From Candidatus Aminicenantota bacterium (lineage in GTDB: Bacteria; Acidobacteriota; Aminicenantia; Aminicenantales; UBA4085): DNA of 8,568 nt. Made by a program: the position numbers and the translations under genes. Under the pieces are notes generated by a model. The model was not told the DNA's origin and searched no databases. It saw only the letters and a list, made by a program, of their open reading frames with translations. Location of the stretch: contig PMCY01000245.1 in NCBI GenBank assembly GCA_003154255.1, forward strand, positions 1 through 8,568, in the 5' to 3' direction. Positions 1 to 6,263 of the stretch are shown piece after piece (position 1 is the stretch's first letter; each line of letters starts with the position of its first letter).

Positions 1-696
1 ACCCGGTCCCTGCTCGAGGAGCTGACCCGCGACCTCGTGGAAAAGTCCTTTCCCCTCATCCAGAAGGCCTTGGGCGAGATCGGGCTCAAACCCCAGGCGG
101 TCGAGGAGGTGATCCTGGTCGGCGGTCAGACGAGGATGCCTCTGCTGCGGCGGCGGGTGGCCGAGTTTTTCGGCAAGAAGCCCAACGAGAAGCTCAACCC
201 CGATGAGAGCGTGGCTGTCGGTGCGGCCATCCAGTCGGGGATTCTCCAGGGGGAAATGAACGACATCGTCCTGCTGCTCGATGTGACCTCCCTGGCGCTG
301 GGCATCGAGACCGAGAACAACGGCTTCGAGCGGATCATCGACAAGAACGCCACCATACCGACCAAGACGAGCAAACCCTTCACCACGGTCGAGGACAACC
401 AGCGCCGCGTACGCATTCACGTCCTGCAAGGCGAAAACCGCAAGGCGTCCGAGAACGTCTCGCTGGGGATGTTTGATCTGGTCGGCATCGCTCCTGCACC
501 GGCCGGAGTCCCGCAGATCGACGTCATGTTCGAAATCGACGCCAACGGGATGGTCCGCGTCTCGGCCAAGGACGTGGCCTCGGGCCGGGAGCAGAAGATG
601 ATCGTTCAGCCGTCCTCCGGGCTGAGCCCGCGGCAGATGGAGACGATCATGGTTCGCGAAGCGGATAAGAGGAGCAAAGGCCCGGCGAATGGATAA
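1..696 (+). CDS. dnaK: Molecular chaperone DnaK (Hsp70), 5'-truncated by window; C-terminus lacks the lid
   Basis: The frame is open from base 1 and encodes 231 visible residues, ending in TAA at 694-696; the start lies outside the window. The protein is an ATP-driven cytoplasmic Hsp70 that binds exposed hydrophobic segments of clients. The visible part covers the end of the nucleotide-binding domain, with LVGGQTRMP and [11 protein letters not shown], then the hydrophobic linker (VLLLD), then the beta-sandwich substrate-binding domain ([42 protein letters not shown]). The protein ends about 20 residues after SSGLSPRQ, near E. coli DnaK residue 525 of 638. The whole alpha-helical lid and disordered tail are therefore missing. 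The motif DVTPLSLG found in most DnaK proteins reads DVTSLALG here. dnaJ overlaps its last 8 bases, so the stop is not an obvious frameshift. Family identity is very secure; whether this is the main DnaK or a paralogue cannot be told here. Confidence 0.95.
   Translation, partial: TRSLLEELTRDLVEKSFPLIQKALGEIGLKPQAVEEVILVGGQTRMPLLRRRVAEFFGKKPNEKLNPDESVAVGAAIQSGILQGEMNDIVLLLDVTSLALGIETENNGFERIIDKNATIPTKTSKPFTTVEDNQRRVRIHVLQGENRKASENVSLGMFDLVGIAPAPAGVPQIDVMFEIDANGMVRVSAKDVASGREQKMIVQPSSGLSPRQMETIMVREADKRSKGPANG
676..680 (+). promoter_or_regulatory. Ribosome binding site of dnaJ, inside dnaK
   Basis: AAAGG lies 8 bases before the ATG at 689, inside the last codons of dnaK. A further AGGAG at 670-674 is 14 bases away. 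The start overlaps the dnaK stop, which suggests coupled translation of the two chaperone genes. Confidence 0.55.
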
Positions 697-1819
697 ACGC
701 GACTACTACGAAATCCTCGGCGTGTCCCGGAGCGCCGGAGGCGACGAGATCAAAAAAGCATACCGCCAGGCAGCGCTTAAAAATCATCCGGACCGCAATC
801 CGGGGGACAAGGCCGCCGAGGATCTCTTCAAAGAAGCGGCCGAAGCCTACAGCGTCCTGGGAGACGTCCAGAAGAGATCCCTTTATGATCAATATGGACA
901 CGGCGGCCTGCGCGGCGAGAGCTTCCAGGGATTCAATTCGACGATCTTCGAGGATTTTGAAGACATCCTGGGCAATTTTTTCGGTTTCAATTTCGGGTTC
1001 GGCGACATCTTCAACGGTTCGCGCCGCTCACGGGCCCAGGAATTGCGCGGCCGCGACCTGGCCTTGGAGATGGAAATCACCCTCGAAGAGGCGGCCGGCG
1101 GAGTGGAGAAGGACATCGCCCTGACCCGGGCTGAAGCCTGCCTTGAATGCCGGGGGACCGGCATGAAGGCCGGGGCCAAACGGGCCTCTTGTCCCGCCTG
1201 CGGCGGCCGGGGCCAGGTCCGCCATCAACAGGGTTTTTTCACCGTGGCCCGCACCTGCACGCAATGCGGCGGCGCCGGCGAGATCATTACCGCGCCGTGC
1301 GGCGAATGCCGGGGTTCGGGAACGGCGAAACAGAAGAAATCGCTGCGCGTCCGCGTTCCGGCCGGCGTTTCGGAGGGTTCCCGGCTGCGCCTGACGGGCG
1401 AAGGCGAAGCGGGGGAACGGGGGCATGCCCGCGGCGATCTTTTTGTCGTCCTGCGGGTCCGAAAACACGATTTCTTTGAACGGGAAGACGATCATCTGAC
1501 CTGTGAGATCTCGGTCTCTTTTATCCAGGCCGCGCTCGGGGTGACCGTGGAGATCCCGCTTCTCCTGGGCGGGGCGGAAAAGCTCAAGATTCCGGCCGGG
1601 ACCCAATCCGGAGAGATCTTCCGGATCAAGGGCGCCGGGATCCGCGACACGGACAGCCGCAGGACAGGGGACCTCTATGTCCGGGTCGTCATCCGAACTC
1701 CGGATGACCTGACCAAGGAGCAGAAAATCCTTTTCAAGCAATTGGCCGAGCTCCGCGGCGAGAGCCTGGAGACGCTCGACGCCCAAAGCATACGGCGGTC
1801 CCGGCCGGCGAGGCGATAG
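689..1819 (+). CDS. dnaJ: Co-chaperone DnaJ (Hsp40, class A)
   Basis: This is a full-length class A J-protein of 376 residues, the usual length for DnaJ. It stimulates the DnaK ATPase and delivers unfolded clients. The J domain is at residues 5-70 with the essential HPD at 33-35. A Gly/Phe-rich stretch at about 70-110 is unusually rich in Phe ([13 protein letters not shown]). Four complete CxxCxGxG zinc-binding repeats start at C151, C168, C190 and C204, so both zinc sites should form. A C-terminal beta substrate-binding region follows ([38 protein letters not shown]). The ATG at 689 gives the classic N-terminus [12 protein letters not shown] and overlaps the dnaK stop by 8 bases. It is expected to work with the upstream DnaK. 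Given that DnaK's lost lid, this DnaJ may also serve another DnaK, which is inference. Confidence 0.97.
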   Translation: MDKRDYYEILGVSRSAGGDEIKKAYRQAALKNHPDRNPGDKAAEDLFKEAAEAYSVLGDVQKRSLYDQYGHGGLRGESFQGFNSTIFEDFEDILGNFFGFNFGFGDIFNGSRRSRAQELRGRDLALEMEITLEEAAGGVEKDIALTRAEACLECRGTGMKAGAKRASCPACGGRGQVRHQQGFFTVARTCTQCGGAGEIITAPCGECRGSGTAKQKKSLRVRVPAGVSEGSRLRLTGEGEAGERGHARGDLFVVLRVRKHDFFEREDDHLTCEISVSFIQAALGVTVEIPLLLGGAEKLKIPAGTQSGEIFRIKGAGIRDTDSRRTGDLYVRVVIRTPDDLTKEQKILFKQLAELRGESLETLDAQSIRRSRPARR

Positions 1820-1825
1820 GAAGGA
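1818..1825 (+). promoter_or_regulatory. Ribosome binding site supporting the TTG start of rsmE
   Basis: The purine run AGGAAGGA overlaps the dnaJ stop (TAG, 1817-1819). Its first AGGA sits 6 bases before the TTG at 1828. This supports the TTG over the in-frame ATGs at 1864 and 1876, which would remove the conserved FFI segment at the N-terminus. Confidence 0.5.
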
Positions 1826-1827
1826 CT

Positions 1828-2568
1828 TTGACCGCCAGCCTGTTTTTCATCCCGGCCGTGAAAATGGCGGGATCCATGCTCCGGCTGGAAGGAGCCGATC
1901 TCCATCATCTCCGCGCCGCCCGCATCACGGCCGGCCAAATCCTCTGGCTCTTCGATGAAGAGGGGACGCGGACCCGGGCGGAAGTCGAATCCATCTCTTC
2001 CGTCTCGGCCCAGCTCCGCCTTCTGGATCGCGAGAGTCCCCGGGACGCCCGGCTCCGCCTGACGCTCATCCAATCCATCCTCAAGCACAAGTCCATGGAC
2101 GAAGTGGTCGAACAGTCCGCCGAATGGGGCGTCCGGAATCTGATCCCCGTTACGACCGAGCGGACGATCGTCAAGATCGGCGATCGCCAGGACCGGAAAG
2201 CGGAACGCTGGCGGCAGATCGCCCTGGCGGCCGCCGAACAATGCAAGAGCGGCCGTGTCCCGGCGATCGCTCCGCCCCGGCCGCTTGGGGAGGTCCTGGC
2301 CGAACCGCCGGAAGGATACAAGGTCGTCCTCAGTGAACAGGGCGGACGGGCCTTGAAAGACATTCTGGCCGAGCGGCCCGCGCCGCCTTCAGGAACACCG
2401 GAAGATTGGGTTCTGCTGCTGGGCCCCGAGGGCGGGTGGTCCGAGCGGGAGCTGGATGCCATCGGGGCGGCCGGTTTTGAAGCGGCCAGCCTCGGTCCCC
2501 AGATCCTGCGGGCGGGAACGGCGGCGCTCAGCGCGGCGGCCATCGTCCTTCATTTCAGGGGGCTGTGA
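1828..2568 (+). CDS. rsmE: 16S rRNA (uracil1498-N3)-methyltransferase RsmE
   Basis: The 246-residue protein matches the usual length of RsmE, a SPOUT-class enzyme that uses S-adenosylmethionine to methylate N3 of U1498 in 16S rRNA of the small subunit. The N-terminal PUA-like part carries FFIP and HHLRAARI (residues about 6-32). The SPOUT domain follows with QSILKHKSMDEVVEQSAEWGV, AAAEQCKSGR, GPEGGW (199-204) and LGPQILRAGTAAL (222-234), which form the knotted SAM site. In many relatives the last motif reads LRxETA; here Glu is replaced by Gly, which may or may not matter. The start is TTG, chosen because it keeps the conserved N-terminus and follows an AGGAAGGA. It lies 8 bp after dnaJ and overlaps the next gene by 4 bp (GTGA). 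The association of rsmE with dnaK-dnaJ is known in several bacterial groups, often with prmA between, which is absent here. Confidence 0.93.
   Translation: MTASLFFIPAVKMAGSMLRLEGADLHHLRAARITAGQILWLFDEEGTRTRAEVESISSVSAQLRLLDRESPRDARLRLTLIQSILKHKSMDEVVEQSAEWGVRNLIPVTTERTIVKIGDRQDRKAERWRQIALAAAEQCKSGRVPAIAPPRPLGEVLAEPPEGYKVVLSEQGGRALKDILAERPAPPSGTPEDWVLLLGPEGGWSERELDAIGAAGFEAASLGPQILRAGTAALSAAAIVLHFRGL
2557..2562 (+). promoter_or_regulatory. Ribosome binding site of the zinc-ribbon kinase; start ambiguous
   Basis: AGGGGG in the last codons of rsmE is 2 bases before the GTG at 2565 and 8 bases before the in-frame GTG at 2571. Spacing favours 2571, while the GTGA overlap with the rsmE stop favours 2565. 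The two choices differ by only two residues. Confidence 0.45.
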
Positions 2569-3509
2569 ACGTGTTCCTCCAGGGCCAGAAAGTCGGGAAA
2601 TACGAGATTATCCGGGCCTTGGGCAGTGGGGGGTTCGGCTCTGTCTTCCTGGCCAAGGACATCTGGCTGGACATCAAAGTGGCCCTCAAGGTCCCCCACA
2701 AACAATCGCAGGAGCTCTACAAACTGCTCAAAGAGCCGCGCCTCCAGGCCGCCCTCGATCATCCCAATATCGTGCGGCTGCTGGCAGCCGAGAAGATCGA
2801 CAAGGTTTTCTTCTTCGTCATGGAGTATGTCAAGGGCCGGACGCTGGAGAAGATCCTGCAGAAAGAAAAGGTGCTGGATGTGGTCCTGGCCGTCGAATAC
2901 ATCCGCCAAGTGGCCGCGGGGGTCGATCACGCTCATAAAAATAAAATCATTCATCGCGACCTGCGTCCCTCGAACATCATGGTGTCCGAGGAAGGCCAGG
3001 TCAAAATCACCGATTTCGGGACCTCGGCCTGGCTGGCCAACGTCTCTTACGCCACGACGCGGATAGGGTCGCCGCCGTACATGGCCCCCGAGCAGTTCCA
3101 GGGGAAGGCCGGCTTCGCCGCGGACATCTATTCGATCGGCTGTATCCTCTATGAGATGGTCATTGGACGTCCGCCCATCTATGATCCCGATCCCTTCAAG
3201 ATTCTGGAAAAAGCCCAGGAGGGGAAGATCACTCCGCCCCGGCTGAAAAACGTCCGCGTGCCCCGTGAGCTTGATGAAATCATCATGCATTGCCTGGCGG
3301 CGAAATCCGAAGAGCGCTTTCAGCGCCCTGGCGATCTGCTCAAAGCCCTGGCTGACATCCGCGGGGAGAAACACCATAAGTCGGAAATCGAGGACATTCT
3401 GGGTCGCATCCGGGCCCGCGAACGCTCGGCCGGCGACCTCTGTGGGAATTGCCGGCGCCCGCTGCCTCTCCGTTCGCGCCATTGCCCGCATTGCGGAGAG
3501 ACATCCTGA
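2565..3509 (+). CDS. Soluble Hanks-type Ser/Thr protein kinase with C-terminal zinc ribbon
   Basis: The 314-residue protein contains one complete kinase domain (about 13-275). It has a glycine loop GSGGFGSV (20-27), VALK with the ATP-binding lysine K42, the likely helix-C glutamate E57, HRDLRPSN (130-137), DFG (150-152) and an activation segment ending GSPPYMAPEQ. The catalytic loop has Arg at the position where Ser/Thr kinases normally have Lys (HRDLKPxN). Src-type tyrosine kinases also carry Arg nearby, so activity is plausible but specificity is open. There is no membrane segment or extracellular sensor, so it should be cytoplasmic. The tail is a four-cysteine zinc ribbon, CGNC and CPHC (C293, C296, C307, C310), ten residues apart, which could bind nucleic acid or protein. 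Its gene overlaps rsmE by 4 bp and sits in the chaperone run, suggesting a link to translation or proteostasis. Substrates are unknown. Confidence 0.93.
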   Translation: MNVFLQGQKVGKYEIIRALGSGGFGSVFLAKDIWLDIKVALKVPHKQSQELYKLLKEPRLQAALDHPNIVRLLAAEKIDKVFFFVMEYVKGRTLEKILQKEKVLDVVLAVEYIRQVAAGVDHAHKNKIIHRDLRPSNIMVSEEGQVKITDFGTSAWLANVSYATTRIGSPPYMAPEQFQGKAGFAADIYSIGCILYEMVIGRPPIYDPDPFKILEKAQEGKITPPRLKNVRVPRELDEIIMHCLAAKSEERFQRPGDLLKALADIRGEKHHKSEIEDILGRIRARERSAGDLCGNCRRPLPLRSRHCPHCGETS

Positions 3510-4081
3510 GCCCGGCCGAGGAGGGGCGGCCTCATCGATGTCCGCCCTGGTTCTATTGCACGTTTGACAATCCTCTGCGGAGGCTGATCCACAAGCCGGC
3601 CGTAATTTTCGAGGAGCTGCTTCATCCGGGAGACACGGCCGTCGACTTGGGCTGCGGCCGCGGATATTTCTCCCTGGCCATGGCCGACATCGTCGGACCG
3701 GCCGGAAAGGTCGTCGCTGTCGACGTCCTGGCTTCGATCCTGCTCAAGGTCCGGGCCCGGGCCCGGAGGCGGAAGCTCGAGGACAGGATCCGCCTGCACC
3801 TGGCTGGTCCGGCGGGTCTGGATATCCCGGAAAAGGCCGATTTCGTCCTGGCTTTTTGGATGCTTCACGAGGTCCCCGACCGCCGCAGGTTGCTGGCCGA
3901 TGCGCGGGCCAGGCTCAAAGCCGGAGGATTTCTGCTGGCCGCCGAGCCGAAGCTGCATGTCAAAGAGGCCGATTTCGAGCGCACGATCGTGCTGGCCGGG
4001 GAAGCCGGGCTGACTCTCTTGGACCGGCCCCGGATCGCTCTGAGCCGTGCCGCTCTTTTCGGTCCGGGCTCGCCGGCCTGA
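3491..4081 (+). CDS. Class I SAM-dependent methyltransferase, substrate unknown; start uncertain
   Basis: The 196-residue product has a Rossmann-type SAM-binding fold. Motif I is AVDLGCGRGYFSLA (residues about 50-63), the acidic residue of motif II is in VVAVDV (D78), and WMLHEVPD resembles the UbiE-like group. The N-terminal segment RCPPWFYCTFDNPLRRLIH, ahead of the SAM domain, resembles a family of small uncharacterised methyltransferases that begin just before such a Cys-Pro-Trp segment. The substrate cannot be inferred. The start is a problem: no ATG or GTG lies in frame near the expected N-terminus. TTG codons occur at 3449, 3482 and 3491, and CTG at 3506 overlaps the kinase stop as CTGA with GGAGAG 5 bases before it. 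I give 3491 as the nearest conventional start. The gene overlaps the kinase gene and ends 24 bp from the convergent gtrA-like gene. Confidence 0.85.
   Translation: MRRDILSPAEEGRPHRCPPWFYCTFDNPLRRLIHKPAVIFEELLHPGDTAVDLGCGRGYFSLAMADIVGPAGKVVAVDVLASILLKVRARARRRKLEDRIRLHLAGPAGLDIPEKADFVLAFWMLHEVPDRRRLLADARARLKAGGFLLAAEPKLHVKEADFERTIVLAGEAGLTLLDRPRIALSRAALFGPGSPA
3495..3500 (+). promoter_or_regulatory. Possible ribosome binding site for a CTG start at 3506
   Basis: GGAGAG lies 5 bases before CTG 3506-3508, which overlaps the kinase stop TGA at 3507-3509. This mirrors the GTGA coupling at the previous junction. The stronger AGGAGGGG at 3519-3526 points to an ATG at 3538 in the wrong frame. Confidence 0.3.
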
Positions 4082-4105
4082 CCGCGGCCGCCGCTCCGGA
4101 CCGGC

Positions 4106-4600
4106 CTAGCGTTGGAAAACGAAAAATTTCCGCCCGGCGAAATTCACCGAGATTGAAATCACCGCGTTGACCAGATAAGCCGAGGCCATGCTCAATCCGA
4201 ACTGATGGATCAGGATCCAGGCCAGCGTCGTTCCCAGGGCCATGCTCAGAAACGAAACCAAGAAGAAGAGGGCCAGCTCGCGATTCCGCGAATGCCGGCC
4301 CGGATGGAAGACCCAGGCGCGGTCGACCAGATAAGCCGTCGTGTTGGAGACGAAGAAGGCGACGATCTTGCACAGGACGTAGTTGCGGGCCCGGATGGAA
4401 TCGCTCATCGCCGCCGCTTCGATGTGGAACAGGCGAACCAGGAATTCCTCGGCCTTGAGAGCCGGAAAAACCCGCCAAGCCAGAACAAAAACAGTCAGGA
4501 TGTCCACGGCTGTGGCAAAGCTCCCGGCCAGGGCATATTTGACGAACTGGATGCCCGGGTGCGCCTCGCGCCCGAGGAACTGCCGAATCAAGCTGGGCAT
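4106..4600 (-). CDS. GtrA-like four-helix membrane protein
   Basis: The 164-residue product has four predicted membrane helices, at about 20-42, 73-91, 108-131 and 138-153. GtrA-type signatures are FVKYALAGSFATAVD in helix 1, an Asn/Asp-Arg-x-Trp-Val-Phe-like DRAWVF after helix 2, and NFAGRKFFVF at the end. Family members are inner-membrane proteins. Some are thought to move lipid-linked sugars across the membrane for surface-polysaccharide decoration, but many have no proven role. The loop between helices 1 and 2 (about 43-72) is longer than usual and hydrophilic. I chose the ATG at 4600 because GGAGA sits 7 bases before it; an in-frame start at 4645 would add 15 poorly supported residues. 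No glycosyltransferase gene is adjacent in the window. The upstream neighbour on the same strand is a membrane kinase gene, 143 bp away. Confidence 0.82.
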   Translation of the reverse strand: MPSLIRQFLGREAHPGIQFVKYALAGSFATAVDILTVFVLAWRVFPALKAEEFLVRLFHIEAAAMSDSIRARNYVLCKIVAFFVSNTTAYLVDRAWVFHPGRHSRNRELALFFLVSFLSMALGTTLAWILIHQFGLSMASAYLVNAVISISVNFAGRKFFVFQR

Positions 4601-4607
4601 GACGAAT

Positions 4608-4612
4608 TCTCC
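4608..4612 (-). promoter_or_regulatory. Ribosome binding site deciding the gtrA-like start
   Basis: Read on the minus strand, GGAGA is followed by 7 bases and then the ATG at 4600. No comparable site precedes the upstream in-frame start at 4645. Confidence 0.6.
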
Positions 4613-4698
4613 GAAACGGACGCAGCCCTTCCACGCCCGAAGCACATTCCGGTTTCGGGCCGGGCGGATTTAGAAGAGAGGCCCGGCGCAAGGCGGGT

Positions 4699-4727
4699 AT
4701 ATTATCCCAGGGAAGCCCGGCGGGCAA
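4699..4727 (-). promoter_or_regulatory. Candidate promoter for the gtrA-like gene
   Basis: On the minus strand, TTGCCC (4722-4727) is followed 17 bases later by TAATAT (4699-4704), with an overlapping GATAAT at 4701-4706. This AT-rich patch stands out in a very GC-rich 143-bp gap between the kinase stop and the gtrA-like start. A transcript would have a leader of roughly 90 bases. The match is modest and there is no terminator visible behind the kinase gene. Confidence 0.35.
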
Positions 4728-4743
4728 GGGGCGGGGCCGCGGA

Positions 4744-6156
4744 TCAAGGGCTTGCCGGCGCCCCATTCTCCCGGGCATAGACGATCCCGGGTGTCTTCAA
4801 AACGTTCTCATAATCGGCGTCGGACAGGCCGGCCCGGATGTCGGCGGTAATACGCGTGCCGATAATGCGACGCTTGTTGATCGAATCGACCAGACTGGTG
4901 ATGTGGATGTTAGTTCCGGCCGAAGCCCGATCCAAAACGATGGTGATACGATCGGCCTGGGTGAGGATGGCCTTGACATTGGGGTCCTTGGCCATCTGGG
5001 CGGTAAAGGCTTTGAGGCGGCGGGCCATCTTACTGCGGCGGGAGCGGTAGACGAAGAGTCCGAACAACCCCAGGCTTAAGAGGTTTCCCCATTGAACTTT
5101 GGCCGCGATGAAGATGGCGCTGGCCAGGACGGCGGCCCCCAGGACGACGAGACCGTTGCGGCCCAGAGGAAAAGTTGAAGTGAGTTTTTCGAGCCAATTC
5201 CGTAGACGTTCGGCCGGGTGGACGGCTTCACGCGTACCCGTTTCGAGATCCATCTTCAGGTTCTTGAGATCGACGGCCAAGGCCTGCGCGTCGGGGTAGC
5301 GATCCTCGGACTTCTTACGCAGGCAGCGGGTCAGAATGCGGTGCAACTGGAAAGGCAGATTCCGCCGCACGACAGTCACGGGTGTGGGTTCCTCGAAAGC
5401 GATCGAATGCATCGTATCGAGTGGCGTATCGCCTTTGAAAGGCCGGTCGCCGCAGACCATTTCGTAGAGAACGATGCCCAGTGAAAAGACATCGCTGGCC
5501 GGAGTCAGGGCCTTGCCCCGGGCCTGTTCGGGGCTCATATAATTGATCGTGCCGCGGACCGTTCCAACCATGGTCTGGGTCATCGCGCCGGTGCCGGCCA
5601 GGGTTTGGGTCGCCGTCCGGTTCGAGATGATCCCGGCGGCCGCGCCGCCCTCGCCGTCCGGCCCGGACTCGAAAAGCTTGGCCAGGCCGAAATCGAGCAG
5701 TTTGGCATGCCCTTCCCGGGTGACCATGATATTGTCCGATTTGATATCACGATGGATGAGGCCTTTGGCGTGGGCCTTGGCCAGGCCTTCGGAGACCTGC
5801 AGGGCGATCTCGACCGAGCCCATCAGGTCCAGCTCGCCGTCCGCAATCAGGCGGCTCACGGTCCGGCCGTCGATCAACTCCATGGCGATGAAAAGATCGC
5901 CTTCGGCCTCGTCGATGTCATAGATCTGGGCGATGGCAGGATGGGTCAGCGAGGCGGCCGCCCGGGCTTCCTGGACGAAACGGCTGCGGCGGTCGGGATC
6001 GGCGACAAGATCGCGGCGCAGAAGCTTCAGGGCCACGGGACGACGAAGCTTGGTGTCGAGGGCGCGGTATACGACCCCCATGCCGCCCTGTCCCAGCCAT
6101 TCCTCGACGGCATAATGCTTCAAGGTACGGCCGATGAGGGGGTCCACAGGATTCAT
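4744..6156 (-). CDS. Membrane-anchored Hanks-type Ser/Thr protein kinase
   Basis: The product is 470 residues from the ATG at 6156. The N-terminal kinase domain (about 15-285) has glycine loop GQGGMGVV (22-29), VALK with K44, helix-C glutamate E63, HRDIKSDN (135-142), DFG (155-157) and YMSPEQ (206-211). All catalytic residues are present. The activation segment between DFG and SPEQ is about 50 residues, longer than usual and rich in Gly, Ala and Thr, with repeated TQT motifs that could be autophosphorylation sites. A hydrophobic segment at about 335-352, a very short turn and a second at about 357-370 form a likely membrane hairpin flanked by basic residues. That would leave both ends in the cytoplasm. 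The last ~95 residues (377-470) match no domain I recognise. An in-frame TTG at 6195 is possible, but no ribosome site precedes it and a possible -35 box overlaps it. Partner and substrate are unknown. Confidence 0.92.
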   Translation of the reverse strand: MNPVDPLIGRTLKHYAVEEWLGQGGMGVVYRALDTKLRRPVALKLLRRDLVADPDRRSRFVQEARAAASLTHPAIAQIYDIDEAEGDLFIAMELIDGRTVSRLIADGELDLMGSVEIALQVSEGLAKAHAKGLIHRDIKSDNIMVTREGHAKLLDFGLAKLFESGPDGEGGAAAGIISNRTATQTLAGTGAMTQTMVGTVRGTINYMSPEQARGKALTPASDVFSLGIVLYEMVCGDRPFKGDTPLDTMHSIAFEEPTPVTVVRRNLPFQLHRILTRCLRKKSEDRYPDAQALAVDLKNLKMDLETGTREAVHPAERLRNWLEKLTSTFPLGRNGLVVLGAAVLASAIFIAAKVQWGNLLSLGLFGLFVYRSRRSKMARRLKAFTAQMAKDPNVKAILTQADRITIVLDRASAGTNIHITSLVDSINKRRIIGTRITADIRAGLSDADYENVLKTPGIVYARENGAPASP

Positions 6157-6166
6157 AGCATTCAAT

Positions 6167-6195
6167 CTTTTAACACAGGAAACCGAGGAGTTCAA
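6167..6195 (-). promoter_or_regulatory. Candidate promoter of the membrane kinase gene, nearly leaderless
   Basis: On the minus strand TTGAAC (6190-6195) and TAAAAG (6167-6172) are 17 bases apart. Only 10 bases separate the -10 box from the ATG at 6156, so the mRNA would have a leader of about 3-5 bases. This agrees with the absence of a Shine-Dalgarno sequence there. Confidence 0.35.
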
Positions 6196-6207
6196 TCGCG
6201 CGCCGGT

Positions 6208-6237
6208 TTGACTCTGAGCGTACCCTCCGGTTAAGAT
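6208..6237 (+). promoter_or_regulatory. Sigma70-like promoter of ilvE-pilT-alaS
   Basis: TTGACT (6208-6213) and TAAGAT (6232-6237) are 18 bases apart, followed by a leader of about 20 bases to the ATG at 6264. It is the best promoter match in the window and faces away from the kinase gene. Confidence 0.55.
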
Positions 6238-6252
6238 AAAACTTCTCGAAGC

Positions 6253-6258
6253 AAGGAG
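6253..6258 (+). promoter_or_regulatory. Ribosome binding site of ilvE
   Basis: AAGGAG lies 5 bases before the ATG at 6264 and fixes that start. Confidence 0.6.
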
Positions 6259-6263
6259 CCCCC

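Noticed and set aside
600..700. Frameshift at the end of dnaK hiding the lid
   Set aside because: The frame ends naturally, dnaJ begins at 689 with its conserved N-terminus, and no lid-like sequence is seen in any frame after 640.
1028..1786. 252-codon open frame on the minus strand opposite dnaJ
   Set aside because: It is a shadow of dnaJ, whose four zinc motifs and J domain are intact on the plus strand.
2550..3491. 313-codon open frame on the minus strand opposite the zinc-ribbon kinase
   Set aside because: It mirrors the kinase gene in a GC-rich sequence and its product shows no recognisable domain, while the plus strand has a complete kinase with all catalytic motifs.
3538..3567. ATG at 3538 after a strong AGGAGGGG as the methyltransferase start
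   Set aside because: It is out of frame with the methyltransferase and opens only nine codons before a stop.
4082..4105. GCGGCCGC palindrome in the 24-bp gap between the convergent genes as a bidirectional terminator
   Set aside because: The palindrome is short, has no adjacent T runs and no convincing loop.
4681..4725. Repeated GCCCGGCG (4681-4688 and 4715-4722) near the kinase end as a terminator or operator
   Set aside because: The copies are direct repeats, not a hairpin, and there is no run of T after them. GC-rich sequence makes such a match likely by chance.
3960..4778. 272-codon open frame on the minus strand across the gtrA-like gene and its upstream region
   Set aside because: It overlaps the methyltransferase end, the gtrA-like gene and the kinase end in another frame, and its product is Pro/Arg/Gly-rich with no family motif.
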